From contig DATKLE010000155.1 of NCBI GenBank assembly GCA_035542575.1, positions 1-64,000 of the forward strand: DNA of 64,000 nucleotides, given 5' to 3'. Each line of letters opens with the position of its first letter. The first letter of the stretch is position 1. Origin of the DNA: JAIQET01 sp035542575 (GTDB taxonomy: Bacteria > Acidobacteriota > Terriglobia > Terriglobales > Acidobacteriaceae). The notes under the pieces were generated by a model. It ran no database searches. It saw only the letters and a list, made by a program, of their open reading frames with translations, and was not told the DNA's origin. The translations under genes and the position numbers were made by a program. Shown piece by piece: positions 35,334 through 44,541 of the stretch.

Positions 35334-35663
35334 GTCCCTCACCTTGGACCGCCACCCGGCGGCAAGGCAATCCTCGGCGTGTGGCCCCGATCCAGCACCT
35401 ACTGGCAAATGAAACCTATGGGCACGTAGGTGCAACCTTATTCACAATCCTTCTGGAACGCGGTCCTTTACACACCCCCGCCGGGAGCATTCTTTTGCGG
35501 CAGGATAGGCGCCTTTGGCCCAACAGCGGCCCGCCAGACCTCAACCACAGATCGTTAAGTTAATGATTCCACACTCGTTAGGTTTCAAGGTCTGCCAGGA
35601 CCGGGAACCCGGGCGTATCACCTCCCGCTGAAAGTCCCCTAAAACAGCGATTGGGCGCACACG

Positions 35664-35680
35664 TTGGCATCCGGCCTGCA
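35664..35680 (+). promoter_or_regulatory. Candidate sigma54 promoter
   Basis: TTGGCATCCGGCCTGCA has GG (35666-35667) and GC (35678-35679) 10 nt apart and matches TTGGCA...TGCA well. Transcription would begin near 35691, about 60 nt before the lipoprotein gene. It was spotted by eye, so chance remains possible. Confidence 0.4.
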
Positions 35681-35751
35681 GCCAATCCCCCAACCCTCTC
35701 CCCGCGGGGCCACACCTAGGCTCGCGCATCCGGAGAAACCAGGACTAAGCC

Positions 35752-37701
35752 ATGGGATGCAAAAGTGTTTGGGGCATATTGTTGACGGTTGCGGTCGTGC
35801 TGTCCGTGGCACTGACCGGTTGCAGCACCAGCAGTAGTCAGCCCGAATTGACGGCCATCACGCTGAGCCCGTCCATGCCTGCCATGGATGTGGGCAGTAC
35901 AGTGACCTTCAACGCGACGGGCCACTTCCGCGGCGGCAGCACACGAACCCTTGCCGGAGTGGTCTGGAGTTCGTCTGACCCATCGGTGATCAGCATCGAT
36001 GCTTCGGGCTCTGCCACCGCACGAATGAGCGGGGCCAGCGCTGCCACCATCACCGCCACTCTGGGATCGATGAGGGGTTCCACCCAGGTGAATGTGAAGG
36101 CGCCGGTTGTGATTGACGTGACACCCGCGTTGCCGGTGGTGACGATTGGAGGTAATCAGGCGTTCCAGGCGACGGGCAAGTTTGCCGACCTCACCACCGC
36201 TGATCTCACCAGCTTCGTGACCTGGAGTTCCTCTTCCAACGCGATCGCGACGATCGGGGCCGATGGCGTCGCCACAGGAATGGGCCGAGGCATTGCGACC
36301 ATCACCGCGGGAAACAGCGGAGTGAATGGATCGGCGGCGTTCAATGTGACGGACAAGAGCTTCAGCAATGCCAGCTTGAGTGGCTCCTACGCGCTCACGC
36401 TGACGGGGTTCGCTGGGAGTCGGCCGGTGTTCGAATCGGGCAGCATTCACGCCGACGGAAATGGCGCGATTACAGGGGGCATCGAGGACATAAATTCCGC
36501 AACTCCTGCCACCGGGGTTGCGCTCACCGGCTCTTACTCCATTACTCCGGACGGCCGCGGCATCCTCACCCTAACCGGGAATGACCAGATGCGCAGCTTC
36601 AACGTGATTCTGAAGGCGAACAGCCCAGCCGCCGGTGATACCAATGCCCAGATCATCCAGAACGACGGGCAAGCCAACGCCATCGGCCGGCTGGAGAAAC
36701 AGGACACCAGCGCGTTCAACAATGCGGCCTTCGGCGACAGCAATTATGTGTTCCGGGCGGGAGGGATCAGTTCGGCCGGCAATATATCGGCCCTGGGATG
36801 GTTCACCACCGACTCGGCTGGCGGCACCCTCAGCGGAGGTCAAGATGTGAACGATGCCGGGACGCTCTCTGCCTATGTCCCGATTTCGGGAACTCTCGAC
36901 TCGGTTGACACCACCACAGGACGCGCCACTGCGAACATCGCAGGATCAAACTTCGCCGTGTACGTGGTTTCGGCGAACAAGGCAAATCTTATTCAGATCG
37001 ACCTGGGGCGCCCGGCGGTCATGGGAATTGCCGAAAGACAAACGGCCACAGCGGCTCCGGCCTCCGGGGCTTACACCTTCGATGTCGAGATCGGCGGGAC
37101 GCAGGGCATGTCCTGGTTGATCGGCCAATTCGATTTCGATGGAATGGACGTGCTGGGGGGCTCCCAGATCCAGGATGGCTATGTCTCGATTACAGTCAAT
37201 CCCGGCGCCAACGACTTCTGCATTACAGACGCCAACGGGCGGGGCTACCTCATCGAGGACACCGGCCACGGACTCCTCAACTTCGTGGTGTACATTGTCT
37301 CGCCCGAGAAAATGTACATAGCGAGCAGCGATCCTCACGCAGCCAGCGGAACGGCAGAACTGCAGCAGCCGGGAGAAGGCTTCTCCCTGGCCTCGCTGAG
37401 CGGAGATTTTGCCTTGGGCGCAGCCGAGACCGGCGAGGGCCAACTGACCTTCGTGGGCCAGTTTGTTTTCGATGGCAATGGCAATTTCTATGCGGTTGAT
37501 GACCTCAGCGAGCCCGGGTTTGTGGGCAGCGCGCCGCTGCTGGGTGGCACTTACACGGTCTCGTCAAACGGCGCGACGACTATGACATTGCCTCCCGGCG
37601 CCAAGGTCCCGTCGCTGACGTTATTCCTCATCTCACCCAATAAGGGTCTGTTCCTGGGCACGCCAGAGCCGGATGTGAACGGAGTCGCGGAGGCCCAATA
37701 G
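35752..37701 (+). CDS. Ig-like (BIG2) surface lipoprotein
   Basis: A 649-aa protein with a lipoprotein signal (VAVVLSVALTGCS; lipobox LTGC, Cys about 24). Two BIG2-type Ig-like domains follow (about 33-115 beginning ELTAITLSPSMPAMDVGSTVTF, and about 118-205). Then come three or four repeats of an acidobacterial secreted module with GSYALTLTGF, FVGQFVFDGNGNF and similar strands (VESGSIHADGNGAITGG). The repeats fit an adhesin or cell-surface structural protein. No enzyme motif is seen. A sigma54-like site precedes it. Confidence 0.87.
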   Translation: MGCKSVWGILLTVAVVLSVALTGCSTSSSQPELTAITLSPSMPAMDVGSTVTFNATGHFRGGSTRTLAGVVWSSSDPSVISIDASGSATARMSGASAATITATLGSMRGSTQVNVKAPVVIDVTPALPVVTIGGNQAFQATGKFADLTTADLTSFVTWSSSSNAIATIGADGVATGMGRGIATITAGNSGVNGSAAFNVTDKSFSNASLSGSYALTLTGFAGSRPVFESGSIHADGNGAITGGIEDINSATPATGVALTGSYSITPDGRGILTLTGNDQMRSFNVILKANSPAAGDTNAQIIQNDGQANAIGRLEKQDTSAFNNAAFGDSNYVFRAGGISSAGNISALGWFTTDSAGGTLSGGQDVNDAGTLSAYVPISGTLDSVDTTTGRATANIAGSNFAVYVVSANKANLIQIDLGRPAVMGIAERQTATAAPASGAYTFDVEIGGTQGMSWLIGQFDFDGMDVLGGSQIQDGYVSITVNPGANDFCITDANGRGYLIEDTGHGLLNFVVYIVSPEKMYIASSDPHAASGTAELQQPGEGFSLASLSGDFALGAAETGEGQLTFVGQFVFDGNGNFYAVDDLSEPGFVGSAPLLGGTYTVSSNGATTMTLPPGAKVPSLTLFLISPNKGLFLGTPEPDVNGVAEAQ

Positions 37702-38037
37702 CTACAATCCAAGGGCTTTGGCCTTGGGTATTCAGGATCATCCGGAGACTCACCTTCGAATGCGGAGGCTGCATCGGCCAGCCCCCGCAAGATTTTTTAG
37801 CACGATCCAGGCCAGGCGTGATTACTTGCAGTCTTTGCCGGGTGGCGTGGGCAAGGCTTGCCCAAATGCCCGGTCCTCCGCCCAATCCACACCATAGTTG
37901 TTAGTTTTGCAAATCCGATTTTCCCTTCACTTTCAGTCGGTTGATGCATCTCGGCGAGTGTCGCGAATGGCTGCGCCTTTGGTGGCCGAGATGCTGGGTT
38001 AGCCGCGCAGGTACACCTTCGGCGCGAGAACCAGTTT
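37702..38037. other. 336-bp intergenic region before the flagellar cluster
   Basis: Likely promoter region of the flagellar genes. Seen: a 7-bp palindrome GGGCAAGGCTTGCCC (37849-37863) that could be an operator, and a weak hairpin CCAAGG/CCTTGG just after the lipoprotein stop (37709-37727). No gene seen. Confidence 0.55.
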
Positions 38038-39825
38038 GTGATTGCGATTCCCATTCAAGCCGACGCGGGACTGGCCAATATGGCGAGTGCGATGACGACC
38101 GCCGGAGTGGCCGGCGCCCAAGGGGAGAAAGGGTTTGCGCAAGCACTGCTGAGCGCAGTCGGAGGCGAAGTGCAACCAGCAGAAGAAAGCGCTTTCATCT
38201 CTGCTGAGCCCAACGCGATTAGACCGATTCATGAAGACGAGCAAAAGAGCGCGGAGGCAGGGGTTGCCGTCAACCTGGCGGCCCCTGTAATCCCAGCGCC
38301 GCTGATTGACCTGGAGAACATTCCGGCGCCAGAGATCGCCGTTCCCACAACTGGGCCAGCGTCAATGCCGGTCGCAGATACGGGCGAGGGCGTCCACAGA
38401 CTGTTGACTGCCCATCGAGAGGAGCCTGCAGCGGGCGACGGGAAACCCGCGCTGCCTCAACCCAGTGAGTTTCCTGCGGCGGCACCTGCCCCGGCATCAG
38501 CATCGGCGAGTGCCCCCGGCCGGGAGAGTCAGGAAATGAGCCCGGCGCCAGAAACCTCGGTGCCACCACTTACGGCAGCCACGCAACCATCTGCCGGACC
38601 CAGGCAGCCACTGGAGCTGAGCGCAGAACCGTTTGACAGCGGAAAACCGGATGAAGGCGCGCCGCAAGCCGGCTGCACGATCGCAGTTGCAGATGCAGAT
38701 GCTGGAGATCCACCGCCGCCGGAAACCGAACCGACAGAGACCGCACCGGCGTGCAAGCTGGCCCTGGAGGACCAGAGCGGGACAGATTCGGTTCCAACCT
38801 CAGGTAACGCGGGTGATATGTCTGCTGCTATCGCGATCAAGGCGCAAGCTGTGCCGCCTGCACCACGCATCAGCGGCACGCTTCGCCCCTTCGTTGCGAT
38901 GGCTGCCGCCGTCACCGCCCGTCCTGAGCTGCATAAGCCCGGTGAAGCCAATCAGCGGAATCCTTGGGTCGAGCGTGTCTCCCCTGCAGCCGTAGCAGCG
39001 GATCATCCAGCGCGGGAGCTGTGGTTGCCGATGGCATCGCTTGGCGCGACCATTCTCCCGACCTCAGGTCAGACTGCCGACAAACCGCGAGTAAGCGGAG
39101 GAGAGGAAGAGCCTCATCAAGCACATCTTTCTTCCAGCCCGGGCCCTGCCGAAACACCCCCGGCCGGGCCGGTTGCGAAAGCGCCGGAGACCGGTTCCAG
39201 CCAAGGACCGGCGATGGCACTGCCGTCGGCGGCTGTGGCGAACGTGCATGGCAGCCAGAGCGCCAGTGCGCACGATGGCGGAACCCTTTCGGTGCCCGCT
39301 TCGGTTCCGGCCAACCAGAGTGTGGCGGATTCCAGCGCCGCTTCACCGGCCATGAAGAGCCGGCCACCGTTGCCGGCGGACCCGGCGGCAGGTCCGCTTT
39401 TCGGGGTGACAGGAACGGTGAACGCAGCCCGCATAGTGGACCGCGTGGGGCAGTCGGAGATGCACATCGGACTACGCACCCTGGCCTTCGGCAGCGTCGA
39501 GGTGCACACCGTCGTGCGCGACAGCCAGGTTGGACTCACGGTGGGGAGCGAAAAAGGTGACTTGCGGACGTTTCTGGCGCCTGAGGTCCCCAGCCTGCAG
39601 ACTGCCTTGCACCAGCACGATCTGCACTTCGACAACATCCGCTTTCTCGATCAGGGACCGGGCTTTGACATGGGATTCTCGACGGGGGCAGATTCCCAGT
39701 CCCACTCGTTCGCGCGTGAGGGACGGCCCGTGCCCGGATTGCCGGGGCTCGAGGGTCCTGCGGCAGACTCCAGCGAAGTGGAGATCGCCCGGGACACGCG
39801 GACCGGGCTGAATGTGCACGCATGA
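38038..39825 (+). CDS. fliK: Flagellar hook-length control protein FliK-like
   Basis: A 595-aa protein, starting GTG 38038 (ribosome site weak; an ATG at 38080 is an alternative). A long low-complexity Ala/Pro/Glu-rich middle (about 60-440) is typical of the FliK ruler. The C-terminal Flg_hook region (about 470-545, RTLAFGSVEVHTVVRDSQVG, PSLQTALHQHDLHFDNIRF) matches the FliK export-switch domain. FliK sets hook length and switches the export gate to filament substrates. The flgD and flgE genes follow at once, the usual order. The middle is not alignable by eye, so the assignment rests on the C-terminus and the neighbours. Confidence 0.82.
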   Translation: MIAIPIQADAGLANMASAMTTAGVAGAQGEKGFAQALLSAVGGEVQPAEESAFISAEPNAIRPIHEDEQKSAEAGVAVNLAAPVIPAPLIDLENIPAPEIAVPTTGPASMPVADTGEGVHRLLTAHREEPAAGDGKPALPQPSEFPAAAPAPASASASAPGRESQEMSPAPETSVPPLTAATQPSAGPRQPLELSAEPFDSGKPDEGAPQAGCTIAVADADAGDPPPPETEPTETAPACKLALEDQSGTDSVPTSGNAGDMSAAIAIKAQAVPPAPRISGTLRPFVAMAAAVTARPELHKPGEANQRNPWVERVSPAAVAADHPARELWLPMASLGATILPTSGQTADKPRVSGGEEEPHQAHLSSSPGPAETPPAGPVAKAPETGSSQGPAMALPSAAVANVHGSQSASAHDGGTLSVPASVPANQSVADSSAASPAMKSRPPLPADPAAGPLFGVTGTVNAARIVDRVGQSEMHIGLRTLAFGSVEVHTVVRDSQVGLTVGSEKGDLRTFLAPEVPSLQTALHQHDLHFDNIRFLDQGPGFDMGFSTGADSQSHSFAREGRPVPGLPGLEGPAADSSEVEIARDTRTGLNVHA

Positions 39826-39847
39826 AGAACACGAATGAGGAGGACGC

Positions 39848-40123
39848 ATGAACGTCAATCCCGCAGCCAGCGTGAGCGCGGCCGGCGCGACCGGAACCAG
39901 CTCCGATCCCGCCAGCCAGGCCAATGACATGTTCCTGCAATTGCTGATGGCGCAATTGAAGAGCCAGAGCCCACTCGATCCGGTTGATCCCAACCAGTTC
40001 GTCGGCCAACTGGTGCAGTTCAACACTCTCGATCAACTCATCCAGATTCGCGAGTTGCTGCAGGAAGCACTGCAAATACCCGCGACCGGGACTTCCACCC
40101 AAGCCACTCAAGGAGCGCACTAA
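39848..40123 (+). CDS. flgD: Flagellar hook-capping protein FlgD, short form
   Basis: A 91-aa protein equal to the N-terminal domain only of FlgD: QANDMFLQLLMAQLKSQSPL, DPVDPNQFVGQLVQFNTLDQ and LIQIRELLQEAL are its hallmark lines. Full-length FlgD is about 220 residues with Tudor and Ig-like domains that are missing here. The stop codon overlaps the flgE ATG, leaving no space for a lost tail, so this is a natural short form, as seen in some bacteria. It caps the growing hook. GAGGA precedes the ATG. Confidence 0.9.
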   Translation: MNVNPAASVSAAGATGTSSDPASQANDMFLQLLMAQLKSQSPLDPVDPNQFVGQLVQFNTLDQLIQIRELLQEALQIPATGTSTQATQGAH

Positions 40124-41367
40124 TGCCAACTTTTTCGATTCCGCTTTCCGGGCTGACGGCAATGTCCACCGCGCTGTCGGCTATTGCCAACAACCTGGCC
40201 AACCTGAACACGGTCGGGTACAAGGACACCCGCACCCTGTTCCGCGACCTGTTTTATCAGACGATCGGCTCAAGCGGTTCGGGAGATCCGGTGCAGCTGG
40301 GCGCGGGCGTCGGCGTGAGCTCCATGCCCGGGCTGTTTACCCAAGGGAACGTGGACCCCACCGGGGTAGCGACCGACGTCGCCATTGACCAGGACGGCTT
40401 CTTCATCGTGTCCAAGGACGGAGTCGTCTCGTACACACGGGCGGGGAATTTCTCCGTGGACAAGACCGACTACCTGGTGACTTCCGAGGGGCAGGTCGTG
40501 CTGGGCTATCCCGCAGTGAACGGCGTCATTGATACCGGGCAGGGGCTGACGCCGTTGCAATTGGGTACGGGCACCATGAGTCCGCCCACGGCCACGGCCA
40601 ACGTCATGCTGCGCACCAACCTGAACGCAGCGGCGGCGGTGGGCAGCGCCGATGGCAGCTATTCCTTTCCGGTCACGATCTATGACTCCCTGGGCGCGAG
40701 CCACGTGCTGAAGTTCGACTTCACCAAGACCGGCTCCAATGCCTGGGACTATTCCATCTCAATTCCTGCCGCGGACGTGGGGCAAGTCGGCAACCCGGTG
40801 GTCCTGCAGAGCGGGAACCTGACATTTGATGGCAACGGCAATCTGACCGCGCCGGCCGGAGACGTGGCCAACATCGCCATCACCGGCTTTGCCGATGGCG
40901 CCTCCAATCAGACCTTTACCTGGAAACTGTATGACCAGGGCGCTCCGGTGCTCACGCAGGTAGCGGCACCCAACGGGACGTCGGCGACGCAGCAGGATGG
41001 CAGCGGCAGCGGCGCACTGTCGAAGTTCGCCATTGGCGCCGACGGCATGATCACGGGCACGTTCAGCAATGGCAAGACCGCCATCCTTGGACAGCTGGCG
41101 CTGGCGACTTTTGCCAACGTGCAGGGCCTGCTGCGCACCGGCAACAACGGATTTTCCGAGACCCTGGCCTCGGGGCAAGCGGTGGTGGGAGCTCCCGGCA
41201 CCGGTGGGCGAGGCACACTCGAAGGCGGCGCCCTGGAGCTGTCCAACGTGGATATTGCCAAGGAGTTCGCCGCCATGATCGTGGCGCAGCGCGGCTTCCA
41301 GGTCAATGCGCGCGTGGTGGCCACGTTTGATCAAATCACGCAGGAGACGATCAACCTCAAACAATAA
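40123..41367 (+). CDS. flgE: Flagellar hook protein FlgE
   Basis: A 414-aa protein. The N-terminal rod/hook motif LSAIANNLANLNTVGYKDT (residues about 12-30) and the matching C-terminal helix (DIAKEFAAMIVAQRGFQVNARVVATFDQI, with ETINLKQ at the end) are diagnostic. The middle holds a FlgE D1/D2 beta-rich region (SLGASHVLKFDFTKTG). It polymerises into the hook. The TAA/ATG overlap with flgD (TAATG) implies coupled translation. A strong hairpin follows. Confidence 0.95.
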   Translation: MPTFSIPLSGLTAMSTALSAIANNLANLNTVGYKDTRTLFRDLFYQTIGSSGSGDPVQLGAGVGVSSMPGLFTQGNVDPTGVATDVAIDQDGFFIVSKDGVVSYTRAGNFSVDKTDYLVTSEGQVVLGYPAVNGVIDTGQGLTPLQLGTGTMSPPTATANVMLRTNLNAAAAVGSADGSYSFPVTIYDSLGASHVLKFDFTKTGSNAWDYSISIPAADVGQVGNPVVLQSGNLTFDGNGNLTAPAGDVANIAITGFADGASNQTFTWKLYDQGAPVLTQVAAPNGTSATQQDGSGSGALSKFAIGADGMITGTFSNGKTAILGQLALATFANVQGLLRTGNNGFSETLASGQAVVGAPGTGGRGTLEGGALELSNVDIAKEFAAMIVAQRGFQVNARVVATFDQITQETINLKQ

Positions 41368-41380
41368 GGTGATCAGCGAG

Positions 41381-41414
41381 TGGTGTCCTGTTTCCCGCCG
41401 GAAACGGGACACCA
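41381..41414 (+). terminator. Long hairpin after flgE
   Basis: A 15-bp stem (41381-41395 with 41400-41414, one G-U pair) has a 4-nt loop CGCC. It starts 13 nt after the flgE stop. No U-run follows, so it may end transcription partly or protect the flgE message. It is strong enough to be real. Confidence 0.6.
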
Positions 41415-41599
41415 TTCGCAGTTGATCTTAATGAAAGCCTTCTAACCGACGCTGGCCGCGGAAGGTCGGGCGGCGTCGCACTTGGCCCACGCCCCGATGT
41501 AGCCGCGGCTATGGTGAGCGAACGCAGGCACTTCCACCACGTGCCCTTGCGGGCTCACGGCAGCCTTTCTTCGGCAAAGCACTTGCTTTCGTCCTCTCC

Positions 41600-42094
41600 G
41601 TGACTGAACCAGAAACCAAGGCTGCGCCCCCGGAGAAGCGTGTCGGCACCACCCGGTGGATGGTTCTGGGTGGAATTGTCCTGGCGCTGGCGGGGTTGGG
41701 AGTGGTCTGGCTGTTGCGGGCTTCTCCGAAGAGGGCGGCGCCGACTACGCGGAGCGAAGTTGCAAAGGTGAAATCGGTGCTCCATCTGGACACCTTCGTG
41801 ATGAACCTCGCCGATCCGGAGGAGAAGGCGTATCTGCGGGTGGGCATCGATCTCGGTCTCGGCGAGGAGCAGGCGAAAGAAGGCGACGGAGCCGCTCCGG
41901 TGGCGCTGGTGCGCGACACCATCCTGGGCGTGCTGGCCCAGTGCAAGCCCGACGAACTGCTGACGCCGGAAGGAAAAACGAAGCTCAAGGCAGATCTGCG
42001 GCGTGCCCTGCGGCAACGCGCTCCGCAACTGCAAGTCGAGGAAGTCTACGTGAAGTCGGAGAAGCGGCAGGTGAGCCGCCAGGTGGGAACATGA
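41600..42094 (+). CDS. fliL: Flagellar basal-body protein FliL
   Basis: A 164-aa protein with GTG start, a single membrane segment (about 20-40, WMVLGGIVLALAGLGVVWLL), and a periplasmic FliL domain (HLDTFVMNLADPEEKAYLRVGIDLGL, VRDTILGVLAQCKPDELLTPEGKTKLKADLRRALRQR, VEEVYVKSEKRQV). FliL surrounds the stator and modulates torque. The stop overlaps the next ATG (ATGA). The 232-bp gap from flgE separates it from the hook genes. Confidence 0.87.
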   Translation: MTEPETKAAPPEKRVGTTRWMVLGGIVLALAGLGVVWLLRASPKRAAPTTRSEVAKVKSVLHLDTFVMNLADPEEKAYLRVGIDLGLGEEQAKEGDGAAPVALVRDTILGVLAQCKPDELLTPEGKTKLKADLRRALRQRAPQLQVEEVYVKSEKRQVSRQVGT

Positions 42095-42987
42095 GCGAAC
42101 AAGCCAAGCAAGTGTTGCTACGGAAGCTGGAAGAGCTGGAGCAGATGCCCAGCCTCCCGGTGGTCCTCGGCCCCCTGCTGCGCTATTTCGAACAGCCGCT
42201 GGAGCGCCTGGACGTGCAGGCCGTGGTGGACCTGATCTCGCAGGACAAGTCCCTGGCGGCACAGTGCTTGCACATGGCGAACTCGCCTTTGTTCGGGCGC
42301 TGGCAAAGGGTGGACAGTGTGCGGAATGCGGTGGTGGCGCTGGGCATGCAGCGCATGCGGGACATCGCGCTGTCGTGCTCCATGCTCAAGCTGGTGCCCG
42401 ACGATCAAAAGGGCATTGATCCCACCGTGTTCTGGGAACATTCTCTGGGTTGCGCCCTGGTGAGCCGCCGCTTTGCCCGGCGGATTGAATTTGCCGACCA
42501 CAGCAAGGCTTACCTGGCAGGCTTACTGCACGACCTCGGAATCATCGTCAATTTGTGGATTCTGCCGCAGGAGTTTGGACAAGCGATGGAACTAGCGCGC
42601 TCGCGCCAGATTCCACTGCATGAGGCAGAACTGGAAACCATGGGCCTCACTCACTGCGAGAGCGGCCGGCGGCTCGCCGAGAAATGGGGCTTTCCTCCCG
42701 AACTGGTGGAGGTAGTGGATGGCCATCATCGCGTAGAGAGCGCGACCAACCACCGCGCGCTGCTGGCCCTGGTCTCGCTTTCCGACCTGCTCTGCCGCAT
42801 GAATGGACTGGGCCACGGCTTCGTCGAGGAGCGGCAGGTTGATTTTCTCGAGCAACCGGGATTTGCACTGCTGCTCGCGGAATGTCCCACGTTGGAGACG
42901 TTCGACTGGGCCCGCTTCACTTTCGAGCTCGAGGGCTACATGGACGAAGTTCATCGCCTGGTAAGTGTGCTATACCGGCCAAAATGA
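42091..42987 (+). CDS. HDOD domain protein
   Basis: A 298-aa protein with the HDOD (HD-related output) fold: LEQMPSLPVVLGPLLRYFEQP, VVDLISQDKSLAAQCLHMANSPLFG, VRNAVVALGMQRMRDIALS, and a partial HD signature LAGLLHDLGIIV near residue 150. These proteins are often signalling hubs in chemotaxis and motility and may lack catalysis. The start overlaps fliL by 4 bp and the stop overlaps cheB by 4 bp (ATGA), so all three are translationally coupled. The true role of HDOD proteins is not settled. Confidence 0.9.
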   Translation: MSEQAKQVLLRKLEELEQMPSLPVVLGPLLRYFEQPLERLDVQAVVDLISQDKSLAAQCLHMANSPLFGRWQRVDSVRNAVVALGMQRMRDIALSCSMLKLVPDDQKGIDPTVFWEHSLGCALVSRRFARRIEFADHSKAYLAGLLHDLGIIVNLWILPQEFGQAMELARSRQIPLHEAELETMGLTHCESGRRLAEKWGFPPELVEVVDGHHRVESATNHRALLALVSLSDLLCRMNGLGHGFVEERQVDFLEQPGFALLLAECPTLETFDWARFTFELEGYMDEVHRLVSVLYRPK

Positions 42988-44072
42988 ACGGGAACCAGGA
43001 CAACTCGCGTCTGATTCGCGTGCTGGTGGCTGACGATAGCGCGTTCATGCGGACGGCGCTGATGCGGATGATCGAGTCGGACCCCAGTCTACGGGTGAGC
43101 GGCACTGCCCAGAACGGTCTCGAGACCCTGGAGAAAATCACGGCGCTGCAGCCAGACGTAGTCACCCTCGACGTGGAGATGCCCAAGCTGAACGGACTGG
43201 AGACGCTGAAACGCATCATGCAGGAGGCCCCCCGTCCGGTCATCATGGTCAGCTCCCTGACGCAGGAGGGAGCGGAGACCACACTGGACGCATTGGCCAG
43301 CGGTGCATTCGACTATGTGCCCAAGCAGCTCTCCTATGTTTCGCTCGACATCATAAAAATCCGCGATGAGCTGGTGGAAAAAATCAAAGCTGCAGCGGAA
43401 AGCGGGCGGCGGAAGCCGATGGCCAGGGTTACGCAGCCGTCCCGCTCCGACGTCAGAGTCAGCCCCCTGATTGCGAATCATGTTCCGCCCAGCGTGGTTG
43501 CGCTTGGCACCTCGACCGGAGGACCTAAGGCCTTGCAGCAGATTCTCCCCATCCTGCCTGCAGATTTGCCAGTGGGAGTGTTGATCGTGCAGCACATGCC
43601 GCCGGGATTTACCGGGCCATTCGCGCGCCGTCTGGACGGGCTGTGCAAGGTGCGGGTGAGGGAGGCCGTGCACGATGAGCCAGTCGAAGCCGGGACCGTC
43701 TACATCGCCCCCGCAGGACAGCAGATGACCGTGCAGCGGCGCGCGCCTTCGAGAGTAACCGTCCGGCTTTCCCACACTCCGGACAACACCCCCCACATTC
43801 CTTCGGTGGACGTGATGATGCTGTCGGCGGCGGAGGTGTACGGCGCACTCACGATGGGAATCATCATGACGGGCATGGGTGCGGACGGATTGCAGGGCAT
43901 GCAGGCGATCGCGCGCCAAGGCGGGCTTACGGTGGGTCAGGATGAAGCTACCTGTGCGGTGTATGGTATGCCCCGCTCCTGCGCTGAGGCCGGGGTGCTG
44001 CAACGCGTGGTATCTCTGCCGCGAATTCCAGAGCAGATTCTTCAAGCTACCCGGTACCGGCAGCGCGCATAG
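42984..44072 (+). CDS. cheB: Protein-glutamate methylesterase CheB
   Basis: A 362-aa protein. The receiver domain has Asp63 (TLDVEMPKLNG). The methylesterase domain has the catalytic triad Ser177 (GTSTGGP), His204 (VQHMPPGFT) and Asp301 (MTGMGADG). It demethylates or deamidates chemoreceptors to reset adaptation. No CheA, CheR, CheW or receptor gene is in the window; they are presumably elsewhere. The ATG at 42984 overlaps the HDOD stop. It converges on a receiver-only gene, overlapping by 26 bp. Confidence 0.95.
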   Translation: MNGNQDNSRLIRVLVADDSAFMRTALMRMIESDPSLRVSGTAQNGLETLEKITALQPDVVTLDVEMPKLNGLETLKRIMQEAPRPVIMVSSLTQEGAETTLDALASGAFDYVPKQLSYVSLDIIKIRDELVEKIKAAAESGRRKPMARVTQPSRSDVRVSPLIANHVPPSVVALGTSTGGPKALQQILPILPADLPVGVLIVQHMPPGFTGPFARRLDGLCKVRVREAVHDEPVEAGTVYIAPAGQQMTVQRRAPSRVTVRLSHTPDNTPHIPSVDVMMLSAAEVYGALTMGIIMTGMGADGLQGMQAIARQGGLTVGQDEATCAVYGMPRSCAEAGVLQRVVSLPRIPEQILQATRYRQRA

Positions 44073-44541
44073 CCAGTGGTTCTTCCGAGGTCTCGCCAGG
44101 CTCCAGAATGCTTCGTACGGTGCGTACCAGGGATTGAGCGGAAAACGGCTTGGGCAGATAGAACTCCGTTCGCCCTTGATTTTCGGCCCTGGTAATCACA
44201 TTTTCCGGATACCCGGAAACAAACAGGGTTTTCAAACCCGGGCACACGGAGCGTAGCTCACGCGCCAAGTCGCGGCCATTCTGCCCGGGCATGACGACGT
44301 CGGTGACCAGCAAACGCACTTCCTGGCGATGGCAGCGGAAGGCAACGCTGGCGGCGATCGCCTCCCGCGCCTGCAGTACGTGGTAGCCAGCAGATTGCAG
44401 AACCTGGCAGGTGACTTCGCGCACGAAGTCTTCATCCTCGACCAGGAGAATAGTCGGGCGTCCCTCCGGCGGTTCGGCGCCGGCCAGAGTCGTGCCGGAC
44501 TCAGCGATGGCTGCGAGTTCGAAAGTATCGGTGCAACCCAC
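44047..44541 (-). CDS. Single-domain response regulator (receiver only)
   Basis: A 164-aa protein with one receiver domain (about 30-145) and no output domain: acidic pocket LLVEDEDF, phospho-acceptor in LVTDVVMPGQNGRDLA, the conserved Lys in YLPKPFS. It belongs to the same subtype as the receiver of the hybrid kinase at 6367 (VTDVVMP, FVSGY). It overlaps the 3' end of cheB by 26 bp in convergent orientation. Such proteins shuttle phosphate or act by binding; CheY-like behaviour is possible. Confidence 0.88.
   Translation of the reverse strand: MGCTDTFELAAIAESGTTLAGAEPPEGRPTILLVEDEDFVREVTCQVLQSAGYHVLQAREAIAASVAFRCHRQEVRLLVTDVVMPGQNGRDLARELRSVCPGLKTLFVSGYPENVITRAENQGRTEFYLPKPFSAQSLVRTVRSILEPGETSEEPLAMRAAGTG

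Larger units (their letters stand above)
35288..35751. other. 464-bp intergenic region
   Basis: It contains the terminator at 35304-35333 and a sigma54-like site at 35664-35680. The middle (35540-35650) has short inverted GC-rich segments (CCGGGAACCCGGG), but no RNA family or gene that I can name. Confidence 0.55.

Noticed and set aside
35540..35650. Possible structured RNA before the lipoprotein gene
   Set aside because: Some GC-rich inverted segments, but no match to a riboswitch, tRNA or other RNA that I can name.
37849..37863. Sigma54 promoter at TGGCG...TTGC before fliK
   Set aside because: The half-sites are 11 nt apart instead of the required spacing; recorded only as a palindrome.
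39848..40123. Frameshifted flgD
   Set aside because: The stop overlaps the flgE start, so no lost tail can be hidden in another frame.
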